DNA of 50,858 bases from Planctomycetaceae bacterium (GTDB taxonomy: Bacteria > Planctomycetota > Planctomycetia > Pirellulales > Pirellulaceae), in the NCBI GenBank assembly GCA_002723275.1, contig PBNZ01000012.1, positions 1 through 50,858 on the forward strand, written 5' to 3'. A program made the position numbers and the translations under genes. Each line of letters begins with the position of its first letter. The stretch's first letter is position 1. The notes beneath the pieces were generated by a model, which saw nothing but the letters and a program-made list of their open reading frames with translations, had not been told where the DNA came from and ran no database searches. Shown here in pieces: positions 1-7,278 of the stretch.

Positions 1-80
1 GTACTAGCACCAGGCCCCGAAAAAGAGACATTCCAGCAATCGCAGCCGCTTCAACCGATGCATCATCTTTCGGCATTTCG

Positions 81-200
81 GGTCACTGAGATTCGGGGAA
101 CTGAGATTCGGGTCACTGAGATTCGGGTCACTGAGATTCGGGTCACTGAGATTCGGGTCACTGAGATTCGGGGAACTGAGATTCGGGGAACTGAGAGAAG
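81..200. repeat. 15-bp tandem repeat, eight units
   Basis: Eight head-to-tail units of 15 bp. The consensus is GGTCACTGAGATTCG, and a variant begins GGGAACTG (units 2, 7 and 8). The last unit is degenerate at its 3' end. Because the period is a multiple of three, one frame stays open (58-300) and would encode repeats of Val/Gly-Thr-Glu-Ile-Arg. That frame has no convincing ribosome binding site or secretion signal, so I call a minisatellite rather than a gene. It lies upstream of the first large secreted-protein gene; no function can be assigned. Confidence 0.9.
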
Positions 201-481
201 AGATGCAGAGCTTGACAGACGTGACACGACTATCTCAGCAGATCTGGCAACTGCCCGACCTGCGCCAAGTTGTTTTCCTGAAAATATTGCGGTTCAATAA
301 ATCGATCGGCAACTCTTTCTGATCGTAGTTTGTCAAACGAGCTGTACCGTTTTTCTCACAAACGGTTATCACGGAACAGCCACGGACTGCATTGCAGCCG
401 ACAACCGTCAAAAACTGAATTTGCATCTGGTCGCATCATCTCATCCCCATTAGCTTGAAGGAAATCCAACCCCCGCTTGCT
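201..481. other. Non-coding stretch before the first CotH gene
   Basis: I see no supported gene, hairpin with T tract, or convincing promoter here. It presumably holds the promoter and 5' leader of the gene that follows. An AAGGA at 457-461 lies about 20 nt before the ATG at 482, too far for a normal ribosome binding site. Confidence 0.4.
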
Positions 482-3400
482 ATGCGGATTGTCCTTTCCA
501 GGTACCGTTTTTCAAACGCTCGAATCCTGTCTATGAAAAACCATCGCGTACGCTTTGAATGCCTGGAAGCTCGCATGCTCCTGACCGCTGATCTCCGCAT
601 TAATGAATTCATGGCGAAGAATGGCGCGACGATGCTGGACGGCTTCGACAATGCTCCGGACTGGGTGGAGCTTTACAACGCTGGTACCGAGCCGATCGAT
701 CTCCAATCGTTTCGACTGACCGACAATCCAGAACTTCCGGCAAAATGGAGCTTTCCGTTATCCCAAATCATCGAGCCCGATGAATACCTGATTGTGTTCG
801 CCTCGGGCCGAGACGAACGGGATCCAAAAGGGTACTGGCACACGAACTTCAAATTGAGCAGCAACGGCGAATACCTAGGGTTCTCCAATCCAGAAGGCGT
901 AATCCTAAGTCAATTTGGTAGTGCGACCTCAGATTATCCCAACCAGCGACACGACGTTTCGTACGGATTGGGCAATAACATGCGGTTCAATGCAACCGAC
1001 ATCCCGTTGGAGATTTCAGCCAATCGAGTCTCCACGATTCACAGTCATCTGTCAGTTTCGGATCGACCAGGATCGATTGAAGATATCCGCGTTGAAATCG
1101 ACATTAGCCATAGGTGGGTCGACGATCTGGATGCGTTCCTCGTCAGCCCGACAGGTACCCGTGTGGAACTCTTTTCCGATGTCGGTGGCAGCGGTGATAA
1201 CTTTACGAACACGCGTCTCTCGGACGATGGTTCCCTACGAATCGATGCAGGTTCGGCACCGTTTACTGGCGTTTTTCAACCCGAGGAAAGCCTCGCAACC
1301 TTTGCAGGCGAAAACGCGAATGGAAAATGGACCCTCGAAATCCATGATGATTTTTCGGCTGTCGGAGGAACCCTGAACCAATGGTCACTGATCTTGGAAA
1401 CGACGAAAGACAACGGGCATCGGGCAGGTTACATGTCGGATCCAACACCGGGATCCGGGAACCTACGCGTCTTCCGAGGCTTTGCCAAGAATCCCTCAGT
1501 CGATCAAAAGCGAGGTTTCTTTGATCAGCCATTCGACGTGACTGCGATGAATTCCGATCCAGAAGAGATCGTTTTGTATACGTTGGACGGAAGCACACCA
1601 ACGCCGGACAACAGCGCTGCCCAGATCTACGAAGCTCCGATCACAATTAACACGACAAAAACGCTTCGGCTGCGTGCTTTCGGCGAGGGATTGATTCCGA
1701 GTGAAACGCTCACGCATTCTTATCTTTTCATTGACGATGTATTGCAACAACCTCATCGTCCGTCTGGATTCCCAGCTCGGTGGGCGGGAAGAACGACGAT
1801 TGCTGCGGACTACGAAATGGACCCCGCGATCACAAATCATGCGGACTATTCCCAGGATCTGCCAATCGCTTTGAGAGCCCTTCCCACCGTTTCACTTGCG
1901 ATGGACGTGAATGACTGGTTCGACGCAGAGATCGGCATTTATTCGAACTCAGAAGAAAAAGGCGCCCTCTGGGAACGGCCCGTTTCCGCGGAATTCTTGG
2001 GATATCCGGATGCAGATGACCTACAAATTAATGCAGGGATTCGACTTCAAGGCAACGCGAGTCGCTGGCCAAGTCGCCCGAAGCATAATATGCGACTGGC
2101 CTTTCGTTCCGAATACGGTGCGGGCCGTCTCGAATATCCCCTCTTTGGGCAGGAAACGGTCACCCGCTTCAACAGCATCGTACTACGGGGTGGTAATGGA
2201 GATTCCTGGATCAACCCTAACGTCTTCCACCGTGGCTCCTACATTCGCGACCAGTGGCATCGTGATATTCAATCCACAATGGGACATGTCACATCCTTAC
2301 AGGGCTATGCTCACCTGTATATCAATGGACTTTACTGGGGGCTCTATCACCTGTTTGAAAGAGTCGATGCCGACTTCATGTCGGAACACTTCGGTGGATC
2401 CGAGGACGATTATGATGTCATCAAAGACATCCGGAACACGGGAGGATTAGTCGAAGCAGTAAGCGGTACGACAGAGTCGTGGTTGGAACTGGTCTCGAGA
2501 GTATCAACAGACCTTTCGACCAACGAGAATTACGCCGCCGCGCTGGAATACGTCGATGTCGTCAATCTCATCGACTATCTGTTGATCAATTTCTACAGCG
2601 GTAATCGCGATTGGGACCGATCCAATTGGCGGGCAGGACGTCACCGGGACAGCGGCCGTTTTGTTTTCTTTGCCTGGGATTCGGAACGCACCGATCTGAA
2701 TACCAGCAGTACAGTCACCGATGGTCCGGTTTCTCGTAATGTGACCCGTACAAACAATCCCAAATACCCCACTTTTTTCCATCAACAATTCACCGCCAGT
2801 CCTGAATACCGGATGCTATTTGCCGATCGCACACAACGTCACTTGTTCCAGAACGGCACACTCACGCCAACCGGTGCCGCGGAACGATGGAACGCACGTG
2901 CGAATGAAATCCGGGATGCGATTGTCGCTGAATCAGCGCGATGGGGTGATGCCCACAGCGTCTCCCCGCGTACACCCGCCACTTGGGAGTCTCATAATGA
3001 GGACATGAACACCAAATGGTTCCCCGACAGAACCTCGATCCTGCTACGACAACTCCGTCAACAAGACCTCTATCCAAACGTCGACGCGCCTACGTTCAAC
3101 AATATGGGAGGTGAGATTCCGCAAAACTTCCAACTTGAAATTGCCGCTGCACCGGAAGGTGAAATTTACTTGACCACTAATGGTGCCGATCCAAGAAGTC
3201 CCGGGGGAATGATTAACGACCTTGGAACGACCACCTACAGATATGAAGGGCCGATCAACCTATCGCATTCAACCACGGTCAAGGCAAGGTTTCTGACCGA
3301 CGGTGTCTGGTCCGCCCTGGTCGAAGCCAATTTTATCGTCGCCCTCACCGGAGACATCAATTCCGATGGAAAACTCGATCCCGTCGACGTCGATCTTGTG

Positions 3401-3721
3401 TGTCGCGGCATTCGACAGGACGATTCGCGCATGGACCTCAACAACGATGGTCAAATTGACGAAAGTGATATTTCATTTCTCGTCGAAGCCTTGATGGCAA
3501 CGAAGATCGGTGACGTCAACTTCGATGGCATCTTCGACTCAAGTGATCTGGTCAGCATTTTTCAACAAGGGCAATATGAGGACGGGTTTGACTCCAATTC
3601 GTCCTGGTCCAGCGGTGATTGGAATTGTGATGGAGAGTTCGACACGAGCGATCTCGTAACGGCATTCAGGGCGGGTGGATTCACGGCCAACGCGATCGGA
3701 CTTGTGCGAATCCGCAGCTAG
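482..3721 (+). CDS. Secreted CotH-kinase / lamin-tail / P-domain protein with dockerin-like C-terminus
   Basis: A large predicted surface or secreted protein (1079 aa from this start). Domains in order: an N-terminal LEARMLL motif of the planctomycete LEPR-XLL type (about residues 28-36), a lamin-tail domain (about 40-160), a proprotein-convertase P-domain with the DDLDAFLVSP signature (about 175-306), a chitobiase C-terminal-like segment (YTLDGSTPT, about 340-415), a CotH kinase-like domain (about 466-790, with NRDWDRSNW and FFAWDSERTD), a second chitobiase-like segment, and a dockerin-like calcium-binding end (GDINSDGKLD; GDVNFDGIFDSSDLV) from about residue 956. CotH proteins are atypical protein kinases; the substrate here is unknown. 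The start at 482 is chosen because the second CotH protein has a similar N-terminal extension ending in LSMK; ATG 533 and TTG 455 are alternatives. First of five + strand secreted-protein genes. Confidence 0.88.
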   Translation: MRIVLSRYRFSNARILSMKNHRVRFECLEARMLLTADLRINEFMAKNGATMLDGFDNAPDWVELYNAGTEPIDLQSFRLTDNPELPAKWSFPLSQIIEPDEYLIVFASGRDERDPKGYWHTNFKLSSNGEYLGFSNPEGVILSQFGSATSDYPNQRHDVSYGLGNNMRFNATDIPLEISANRVSTIHSHLSVSDRPGSIEDIRVEIDISHRWVDDLDAFLVSPTGTRVELFSDVGGSGDNFTNTRLSDDGSLRIDAGSAPFTGVFQPEESLATFAGENANGKWTLEIHDDFSAVGGTLNQWSLILETTKDNGHRAGYMSDPTPGSGNLRVFRGFAKNPSVDQKRGFFDQPFDVTAMNSDPEEIVLYTLDGSTPTPDNSAAQIYEAPITINTTKTLRLRAFGEGLIPSETLTHSYLFIDDVLQQPHRPSGFPARWAGRTTIAADYEMDPAITNHADYSQDLPIALRALPTVSLAMDVNDWFDAEIGIYSNSEEKGALWERPVSAEFLGYPDADDLQINAGIRLQGNASRWPSRPKHNMRLAFRSEYGAGRLEYPLFGQETVTRFNSIVLRGGNGDSWINPNVFHRGSYIRDQWHRDIQSTMGHVTSLQGYAHLYINGLYWGLYHLFERVDADFMSEHFGGSEDDYDVIKDIRNTGGLVEAVSGTTESWLELVSRVSTDLSTNENYAAALEYVDVVNLIDYLLINFYSGNRDWDRSNWRAGRHRDSGRFVFFAWDSERTDLNTSSTVTDGPVSRNVTRTNNPKYPTFFHQQFTASPEYRMLFADRTQRHLFQNGTLTPTGAAERWNARANEIRDAIVAESARWGDAHSVSPRTPATWESHNEDMNTKWFPDRTSILLRQLRQQDLYPNVDAPTFNNMGGEIPQNFQLEIAAAPEGEIYLTTNGADPRSPGGMINDLGTTTYRYEGPINLSHSTTVKARFLTDGVWSALVEANFIVALTGDINSDGKLDPVDVDLVCRGIRQDDSRMDLNNDGQIDESDISFLVEALMATKIGDVNFDGIFDSSDLVSIFQQGQYEDGFDSNSSWSSGDWNCDGEFDTSDLVTAFRAGGFTANAIGLVRIRS

Positions 3722-3745
3722 CCTTTCACTCGGACGTTCGAGCCC

Positions 3746-3780
3746 GTGTTCAAAAACCTGAACACAACCACTCTTTTTTT
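3746..3780 (+). terminator. Weak candidate terminator after the first CotH gene
   Basis: GTGTTCA (3746-3752) pairs with TGAACAC (3759-3765) across a 6-nt loop. The run of T (3774-3780) begins 8 nt after the stem, so the geometry is poor for an intrinsic terminator. It lies 25 nt after the stop codon. Confidence 0.35.
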
Positions 3781-3814
3781 CTCTCTCACTTGAATCCCTC
3801 TCTCACTTGAATCT
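3781..3814. repeat. 17-bp tandem duplication
   Basis: Two adjacent 17-bp copies of CTCTCTCACTTGAATC plus one base, identical at 16 of 17 positions (3781-3797 and 3798-3814). It lies between the weak terminator and the conserved leader element. No function is apparent. Confidence 0.85.
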
Positions 3815-3869
3815 CAGGTGTCTAAGCTTTACGATCAGTGCACGGCTCATACCGTTCATTGATTGCCCC

Positions 3870-3963
3870 TAGGAAACGCTAACGAAAGTACGATCATTTG
3901 GCTCGCCGCTTTCTCGCTCACGCGCGAGAGGAGTAGCGACTTGATGATCGTGCTTTTTTTTTT
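3870..3963 (+). promoter_or_regulatory. Conserved structured leader, copy 1 (attenuator or riboswitch-like)
   Basis: This copy shares its opening TAGGAAACGCTAACGAAAG and its closing GTAGCGACTTGATGATCGTG with a second copy at 4996-5086. Arms 3888-3897 and 3944-3953 form a 10-bp stem with one wobble, followed directly by ten T (3954-3963), which is intrinsic-terminator geometry. Inside lies a small hairpin, TCTCGC (3912-3917) with GCGAGA (3924-3929). CGCTA (3877-3881), 5' of the stem, is complementary to TAGCG (3934-3938) inside the loop, so a pseudoknot is possible. The T tract ends 58 nt before the PEP-CTERM gene at 4022. Regulatory function is inferred; it could instead be a small RNA or just a duplicated terminator. 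It matches no riboswitch class I know. Confidence 0.65.
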
Positions 3964-4021
3964 GGACGTCCTCGTTAGCCACCTTTGAAGCAAACCACCT
4001 TCGAAATCGCAGAGATGCCTC

Positions 4022-4762
4022 ATGAACAAACGCATTCCAATCTCACTCGCATGTGTACTCTTATGGTGCGTCCCCACTGTCAACGCCGACATCTTCTGGA
4101 AGGGCAACGTCAATGAAGACGTTTTCAATGAAGCAAACTGGGATCTGTCAGCTTCTTCAGTGACGACCATCGAGCCCAATGTCTCCATCGAAGACAACAT
4201 CCAAGTTGGACCTGGTCCCTTCACTTTCTGGCCAATGGTTCCCGATCTCTCAGGGCAGAAGCGTTTCCAAATAGGAGACGGCAACGTCTTAAACCTTATC
4301 TCTGGAGACGAGATGATTGATGATTTCTGTCTATGCTACGGAATGTTCGTGACCGAATTCAACGAAAGTGTTGGCGGTGCACCGGGCTCAACAAATGGCC
4401 CCACCGTGAATGTATCTGAGGGGTTTCTCTTTGCTCCTTGGTTTGTCGTCAGTGATACCACGGTTAATGTCGCGAGTAGAGGCACAGCCATTTTGGGTGC
4501 GTCTGGAAATCCCCTCAGTCGTTCCGTTGTGGATCTCAGCCCCGACGCAGAATTGGCATTCATGGACGAATCGACGGACGACTTTCGTACGGAGCATCTT
4601 TCCAAGATCACGGTATCGGGCGTGCCTGCTGTTGAAGGCAGCAACCTTTTAGTCGAGGAAATCTTTCCTGGCGCAATGTTTGTCATCGGTATTCCGGAAC
4701 CATCTTCAATCACATTGACTTTATTTGGAACGCTCGCGTTACTGGCATTTCGTCGCAAATAG
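4022..4762 (+). CDS. Small PEP-CTERM sorting-domain protein, paralogue 1
   Basis: A 246-aa predicted exported protein of unknown function. It has an N-terminal signal peptide ending near PTVNA, then a short motif WKGNVNEDVFNEANWD typical of autotransporter-like or PEP-CTERM beta-rich proteins, and a C-terminal sorting signal: PEPSS, a hydrophobic stretch, then a basic FRRK end. Such signals are recognised by exosortase, which cleaves near the PEP motif and directs the protein to the cell surface or exopolysaccharide. It is clearly paralogous along its whole length to the gene at 5127 (shared SSVTT.EPNVSI and the PAVEG region), so the pair is a tandem duplication that includes the upstream leader. 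No enzymatic motif is visible. Confidence 0.85.
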   Translation: MNKRIPISLACVLLWCVPTVNADIFWKGNVNEDVFNEANWDLSASSVTTIEPNVSIEDNIQVGPGPFTFWPMVPDLSGQKRFQIGDGNVLNLISGDEMIDDFCLCYGMFVTEFNESVGGAPGSTNGPTVNVSEGFLFAPWFVVSDTTVNVASRGTAILGASGNPLSRSVVDLSPDAELAFMDESTDDFRTEHLSKITVSGVPAVEGSNLLVEEIFPGAMFVIGIPEPSSITLTLFGTLALLAFRRK

Positions 4763-4995
4763 ATTCCCAACACCCGCAGAAACATCATGCGAGCCCAAGC
4801 GAAAGGCTGAGCAGCGTTAACTCACCGCAACGAAGAATACAACGACGATTGGACTGAATTACTCCACCTACAGCTGCTGTGTTAACGACACTTCGTTCAA
4901 ATGTTTAAACACAGATAAGGCGTTTTGGAACTTGTAGGGATGACCAATCAAATCTACGATTAGTGAATTACAGTTTTCCGCAAAGTCATTACATT
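4763..4995. other. Intergenic stretch between the PEP-CTERM paralogues
   Basis: No gene is supported. The first 50 nt resemble the region after the second paralogue (CGCAGAA, then GAGCC and GCTGAGC), which fits tandem duplication. The terminator T tract present after the second copy is missing here. Any promoter for the second leader should lie in the AT-rich stretch about 4900-4995. Confidence 0.45.
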
Positions 4996-5086
4996 TAGGA
5001 AACGCTAACGAAAGCGCGATCATCTGGTTCGTTACATTCTCGCTCGCACGAGATAGGTAGCGACTTGATGATCGTGCTTTTTTTTT
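4996..5086 (+). promoter_or_regulatory. Conserved structured leader, copy 2 (attenuator or riboswitch-like)
   Basis: Second copy of the element at 3870-3963. The 10-bp stem (5014-5023 with 5068-5077) is kept although two stem positions differ between copies: T-G becomes C-G, and A-T becomes G-T, so pairing survives. Nine T follow (5078-5086). The inner hairpin is shorter (TCTCG with CGAGA) and its loop differs. The CGCTA (5003-5007) and TAGCG (5058-5062) complementarity is identical. The T tract ends 40 nt before the start codon at 5127. Function is inferred from conservation and position only. Confidence 0.65.
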
Positions 5087-5126
5087 GGCCTCGACCAGGC
5101 CACTAATGAAATTTTGGAGATCACCC

Positions 5127-5837
5127 ATGAAGAAGCACATTCCTCTGACATTTATATGTGTGTTCGCGTTGCTGGTTCCCTCGGTCAGCGCCGACATTAT
5201 TTGGAACGGCAATGCTGACAACGACATCTTCAATGTCGCTAACTGGGACCTTTCAGGTTCTTCCGTAACAACGCTTGAGCCGAACGTTTCGATCGACGAC
5301 AACGTCCAAATCGGACCTGGTCCAGCATCCAACTGGCCCGTCATTCCGGATCTCCCCGCACAGCAACGCTTCCAACTTGCCGACGGCAAAGTTCTCAACG
5401 TACAGGGCGCAGGCACAACTCTCACCATCGCCGGCAACGACGGCGTGGGCGGAGCACCAGGTACGGCGGATGGCCCGACGGTGAATGTCAGCGATGCTGC
5501 GATGTTCGCTCCCTTCTTCGTCGTCAATGATGTTCAAGTCAACATCGACGGAACGAGCGAGGCGGTTTTTGGCGGTGGTGGAAACCCGATCAATCTCTCC
5601 TTTGTAGATCTCACCCCTGGTGCCGTTCTGTCATTCCTGAATGAAACGCCTGCAGCTTATGTTGGAGAACATCTCTCCAAAACGACTGTTCTGGGAGCAC
5701 CAGCCGTTGAAGGCACGAACGTCCTGGTCGAGCCGCTGGGTGCTGGCGGATCGGCAGTCACCGTCATCCCCGAACCATCGTCGATCCTTTTGACACTGTT
5801 TGGTACACTCGCGTTATTGGCATGCCGCAGGAAGTAG
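5127..5837 (+). CDS. Small PEP-CTERM sorting-domain protein, paralogue 2
   Basis: A 236-aa predicted exported protein, paralogue of the one at 4022. The ATG at 5127 is chosen over an upstream in-frame codon at 5085, because GGAGA (5116-5120) sits 6 nt before it and a clean signal peptide follows (MKKHIPLTFICVF, ending near PSVSA). The body has the same NANWDLSGSSVTT-like opening as paralogue 1 and the C-terminus is PEPSSILLTLFGTLALLACRRK-like (PEP motif, hydrophobic helix, basic tail), an exosortase substrate signal. Function is unknown; these proteins are usually thought to be extracellular or matrix components. A strong terminator follows 26 nt after the stop. Confidence 0.87.
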   Translation: MKKHIPLTFICVFALLVPSVSADIIWNGNADNDIFNVANWDLSGSSVTTLEPNVSIDDNVQIGPGPASNWPVIPDLPAQQRFQLADGKVLNVQGAGTTLTIAGNDGVGGAPGTADGPTVNVSDAAMFAPFFVVNDVQVNIDGTSEAVFGGGGNPINLSFVDLTPGAVLSFLNETPAAYVGEHLSKTTVLGAPAVEGTNVLVEPLGAGGSAVTVIPEPSSILLTLFGTLALLACRRK

Positions 5838-5863
5838 ACGGTAACGCACGCAGAACCGTATCG

Positions 5864-5897
5864 CGCCGCTGAGCCAAATGCTTGGCGGCGTTTTTTT
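5864..5897 (+). terminator. Strong intrinsic terminator after PEP-CTERM paralogue 2
   Basis: An 11-bp stem with two G-T wobbles (5864-5874 with 5880-5890) and loop CAAAT is followed by seven T (5891-5897). It ends only 16 nt before the next ATG (5914), whose ribosome binding site GGGAGA is at 5901-5906. The next gene therefore depends on readthrough or on a leader transcript crossing this hairpin, so attenuation is possible. Confidence 0.85.
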
Positions 5898-5913
5898 GTA
5901 GGGAGAAATTTCA

Positions 5914-7170
5914 ATGACACGCTTAAATGGGATTGCAGCCGTTTTCGTGCTTTGTGCTTTCAGCTCAAGCGTCTACGCCGACTATGCCTCGACCGTGCTT
6001 GAGGACAATCCGTTTGCCTACTACCGATTCGAAGATGAAGTAGGTTCCGACGAACTTGCAGATTCGAGTGGCAATGGCAACATTGGCTCGGAAGTGATTG
6101 GTGTTGAATTTGGACGCCCGGGCGTTGCTGGTAGTCAGGCAGGCGAGTTTTTTGGCGACAGTAGCATTGTTACCGAATTAGATTTTGATCCGTCGATCGA
6201 TGGGATGTCGAGTTGGACGATTGAAACATGGTTTTATACGACGGGCGTCGAAGAGATCGAAGACCCGGACAATCCTGGCGAATTCATCGACGTGGTTCGT
6301 GACCAGCAGGTCTACATCGCCCAGAAAGATGGAAACGGACTTGGCCGATCCAACGTCCTGATCTCGGCGAATCGCCAGCCGGGTTCCTACATCGGGGGTG
6401 CGACGACCAACGCATTGGATCCAGCCGAAAACGATTTTGTTCAAGTCGAAGAATGGTATCACTTCGTGGTCGCCCATGATGGCGACGAAGAAAACTTGAT
6501 ATTCTACGTCAATGGTGAACCTTCCGACCTTAACCCTCAGTTTCCAGGTCGCAACGGCGTCGAGTCGGCCAACGGACTTTGGGTGATCGGCTCCCACAAA
6601 AATCAAGCCGGACAATTCTTCGAAGGCATGCTCGACGAGATTGCATTCTACGAAGGCGTTTTGAGTGAAGATCGCATTCAGGCCCATTATGCAGCAGCCT
6701 TCGATGACGCTGGTACGCCTGGCGATTTCGACGGCGATAATCTCCTGACGGCAGCGGATATCGATCGTCTCTCAACGGCAGTTCGAGATGGCCTGACAGA
6801 TTCGATCTTTGACTTAAACGGCGACAACCAGGTCAACGACCTCGATCGTTCCCATTGGGTCGAGACCTTGAAGAGCACCTACTTTGGCGATGCCAATCTT
6901 GACGGTGTCTTCACGAGTAGCGACCTGGTCGAAGTGTTTACCTTTGGCCAATACGAGGACGGTCAAGCGACCAATTCAGGATGGGCAAGCGGGGACTGGA
7001 ATGGCGACGCCGAATTTGACAGTTCTGACTTCGTCACGGCCTTCACAAATGGCGGTTATGAGATGCCACCCCGTGCCGCTAATGTGGCTATTGTGCCTGA
7101 ACCTGCCGGCCTTTCGTTGTTGGCCATCGCCTTATGCATCATGCACCAGCGATTGCGACGGCGGAAATAG
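5914..7170 (+). CDS. LamG-like jelly-roll protein with dockerin-like repeats and PEP-CTERM signal
   Basis: A 418-aa predicted exported protein. Order: signal peptide ending near SVYA (about residues 1-22); a concanavalin A/LamG-type jelly-roll domain (about 25-265; FAYYRFEDE, WTIETWFYT, LDEIAFYEGVLS are typical strands); a dockerin-like calcium-binding region (GDFDGDNLLTAADIDRL and GDANLDGVFTSSDLV, about 270-385); and a C-terminal PEP-CTERM signal (PEPAGLSLLAIALCI then RLRRRK). LamG-like folds usually bind glycans or proteins. The dockerin-like module is nearly the same as those ending both flanking CotH proteins, suggesting a shared anchoring or assembly role. GGGAGA 7 nt upstream supports the start. 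Confidence 0.88.
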   Translation: MTRLNGIAAVFVLCAFSSSVYADYASTVLEDNPFAYYRFEDEVGSDELADSSGNGNIGSEVIGVEFGRPGVAGSQAGEFFGDSSIVTELDFDPSIDGMSSWTIETWFYTTGVEEIEDPDNPGEFIDVVRDQQVYIAQKDGNGLGRSNVLISANRQPGSYIGGATTNALDPAENDFVQVEEWYHFVVAHDGDEENLIFYVNGEPSDLNPQFPGRNGVESANGLWVIGSHKNQAGQFFEGMLDEIAFYEGVLSEDRIQAHYAAAFDDAGTPGDFDGDNLLTAADIDRLSTAVRDGLTDSIFDLNGDNQVNDLDRSHWVETLKSTYFGDANLDGVFTSSDLVEVFTFGQYEDGQATNSGWASGDWNGDAEFDSSDFVTAFTNGGYEMPPRAANVAIVPEPAGLSLLAIALCIMHQRLRRRK

Positions 7171-7204
7171 TATACCGATCCAATTCGATCCGTTCGCTGA
7201 TCAC

Positions 7205-7252
7205 AGGCGTCCTCCAAAAGCTTCTTTCTCAAAGAGGTTGGTGAGGACGCCT
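7205..7252. repeat. 10-bp perfect inverted repeat ahead of the second CotH gene
   Basis: AGGCGTCCTC (7205-7214) and GAGGACGCCT (7243-7252) are perfect complements separated by 28 nt. No T tract follows on either strand. It could be a leader hairpin, a protein binding site or a Rho-dependent end of the LamG gene. It lies 27 nt before the next start codon. Confidence 0.55.
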
Positions 7253-7278
7253 TAGTCAATGAATCAAGGAGTTTTGTT

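Noticed and set aside
81-200. CRISPR array
   Set aside because: Repeats are contiguous with no spacers and are only 15 bp long; no cas gene is present.
58-300. 80-codon open frame with Val/Gly-Thr-Glu-Ile-Arg repeats as a gene
   Set aside because: The frame is held open by a 15-bp tandem repeat; no ribosome binding site, signal or non-repetitive domain supports translation.
3735-3765. tRNA T-arm-like GTTCGAGCC
   Set aside because: No acceptor stem, anticodon arm or CCA end could be built around it; no tRNA or rRNA was found anywhere in the window.
3856-5527. Two similar antisense frames (3856-4284 and 4868-5527, - strand) as a conserved protein pair
   Set aside because: Their similarity follows from duplication of the real PEP-CTERM genes on the + strand, which have signal peptides and sorting signals.
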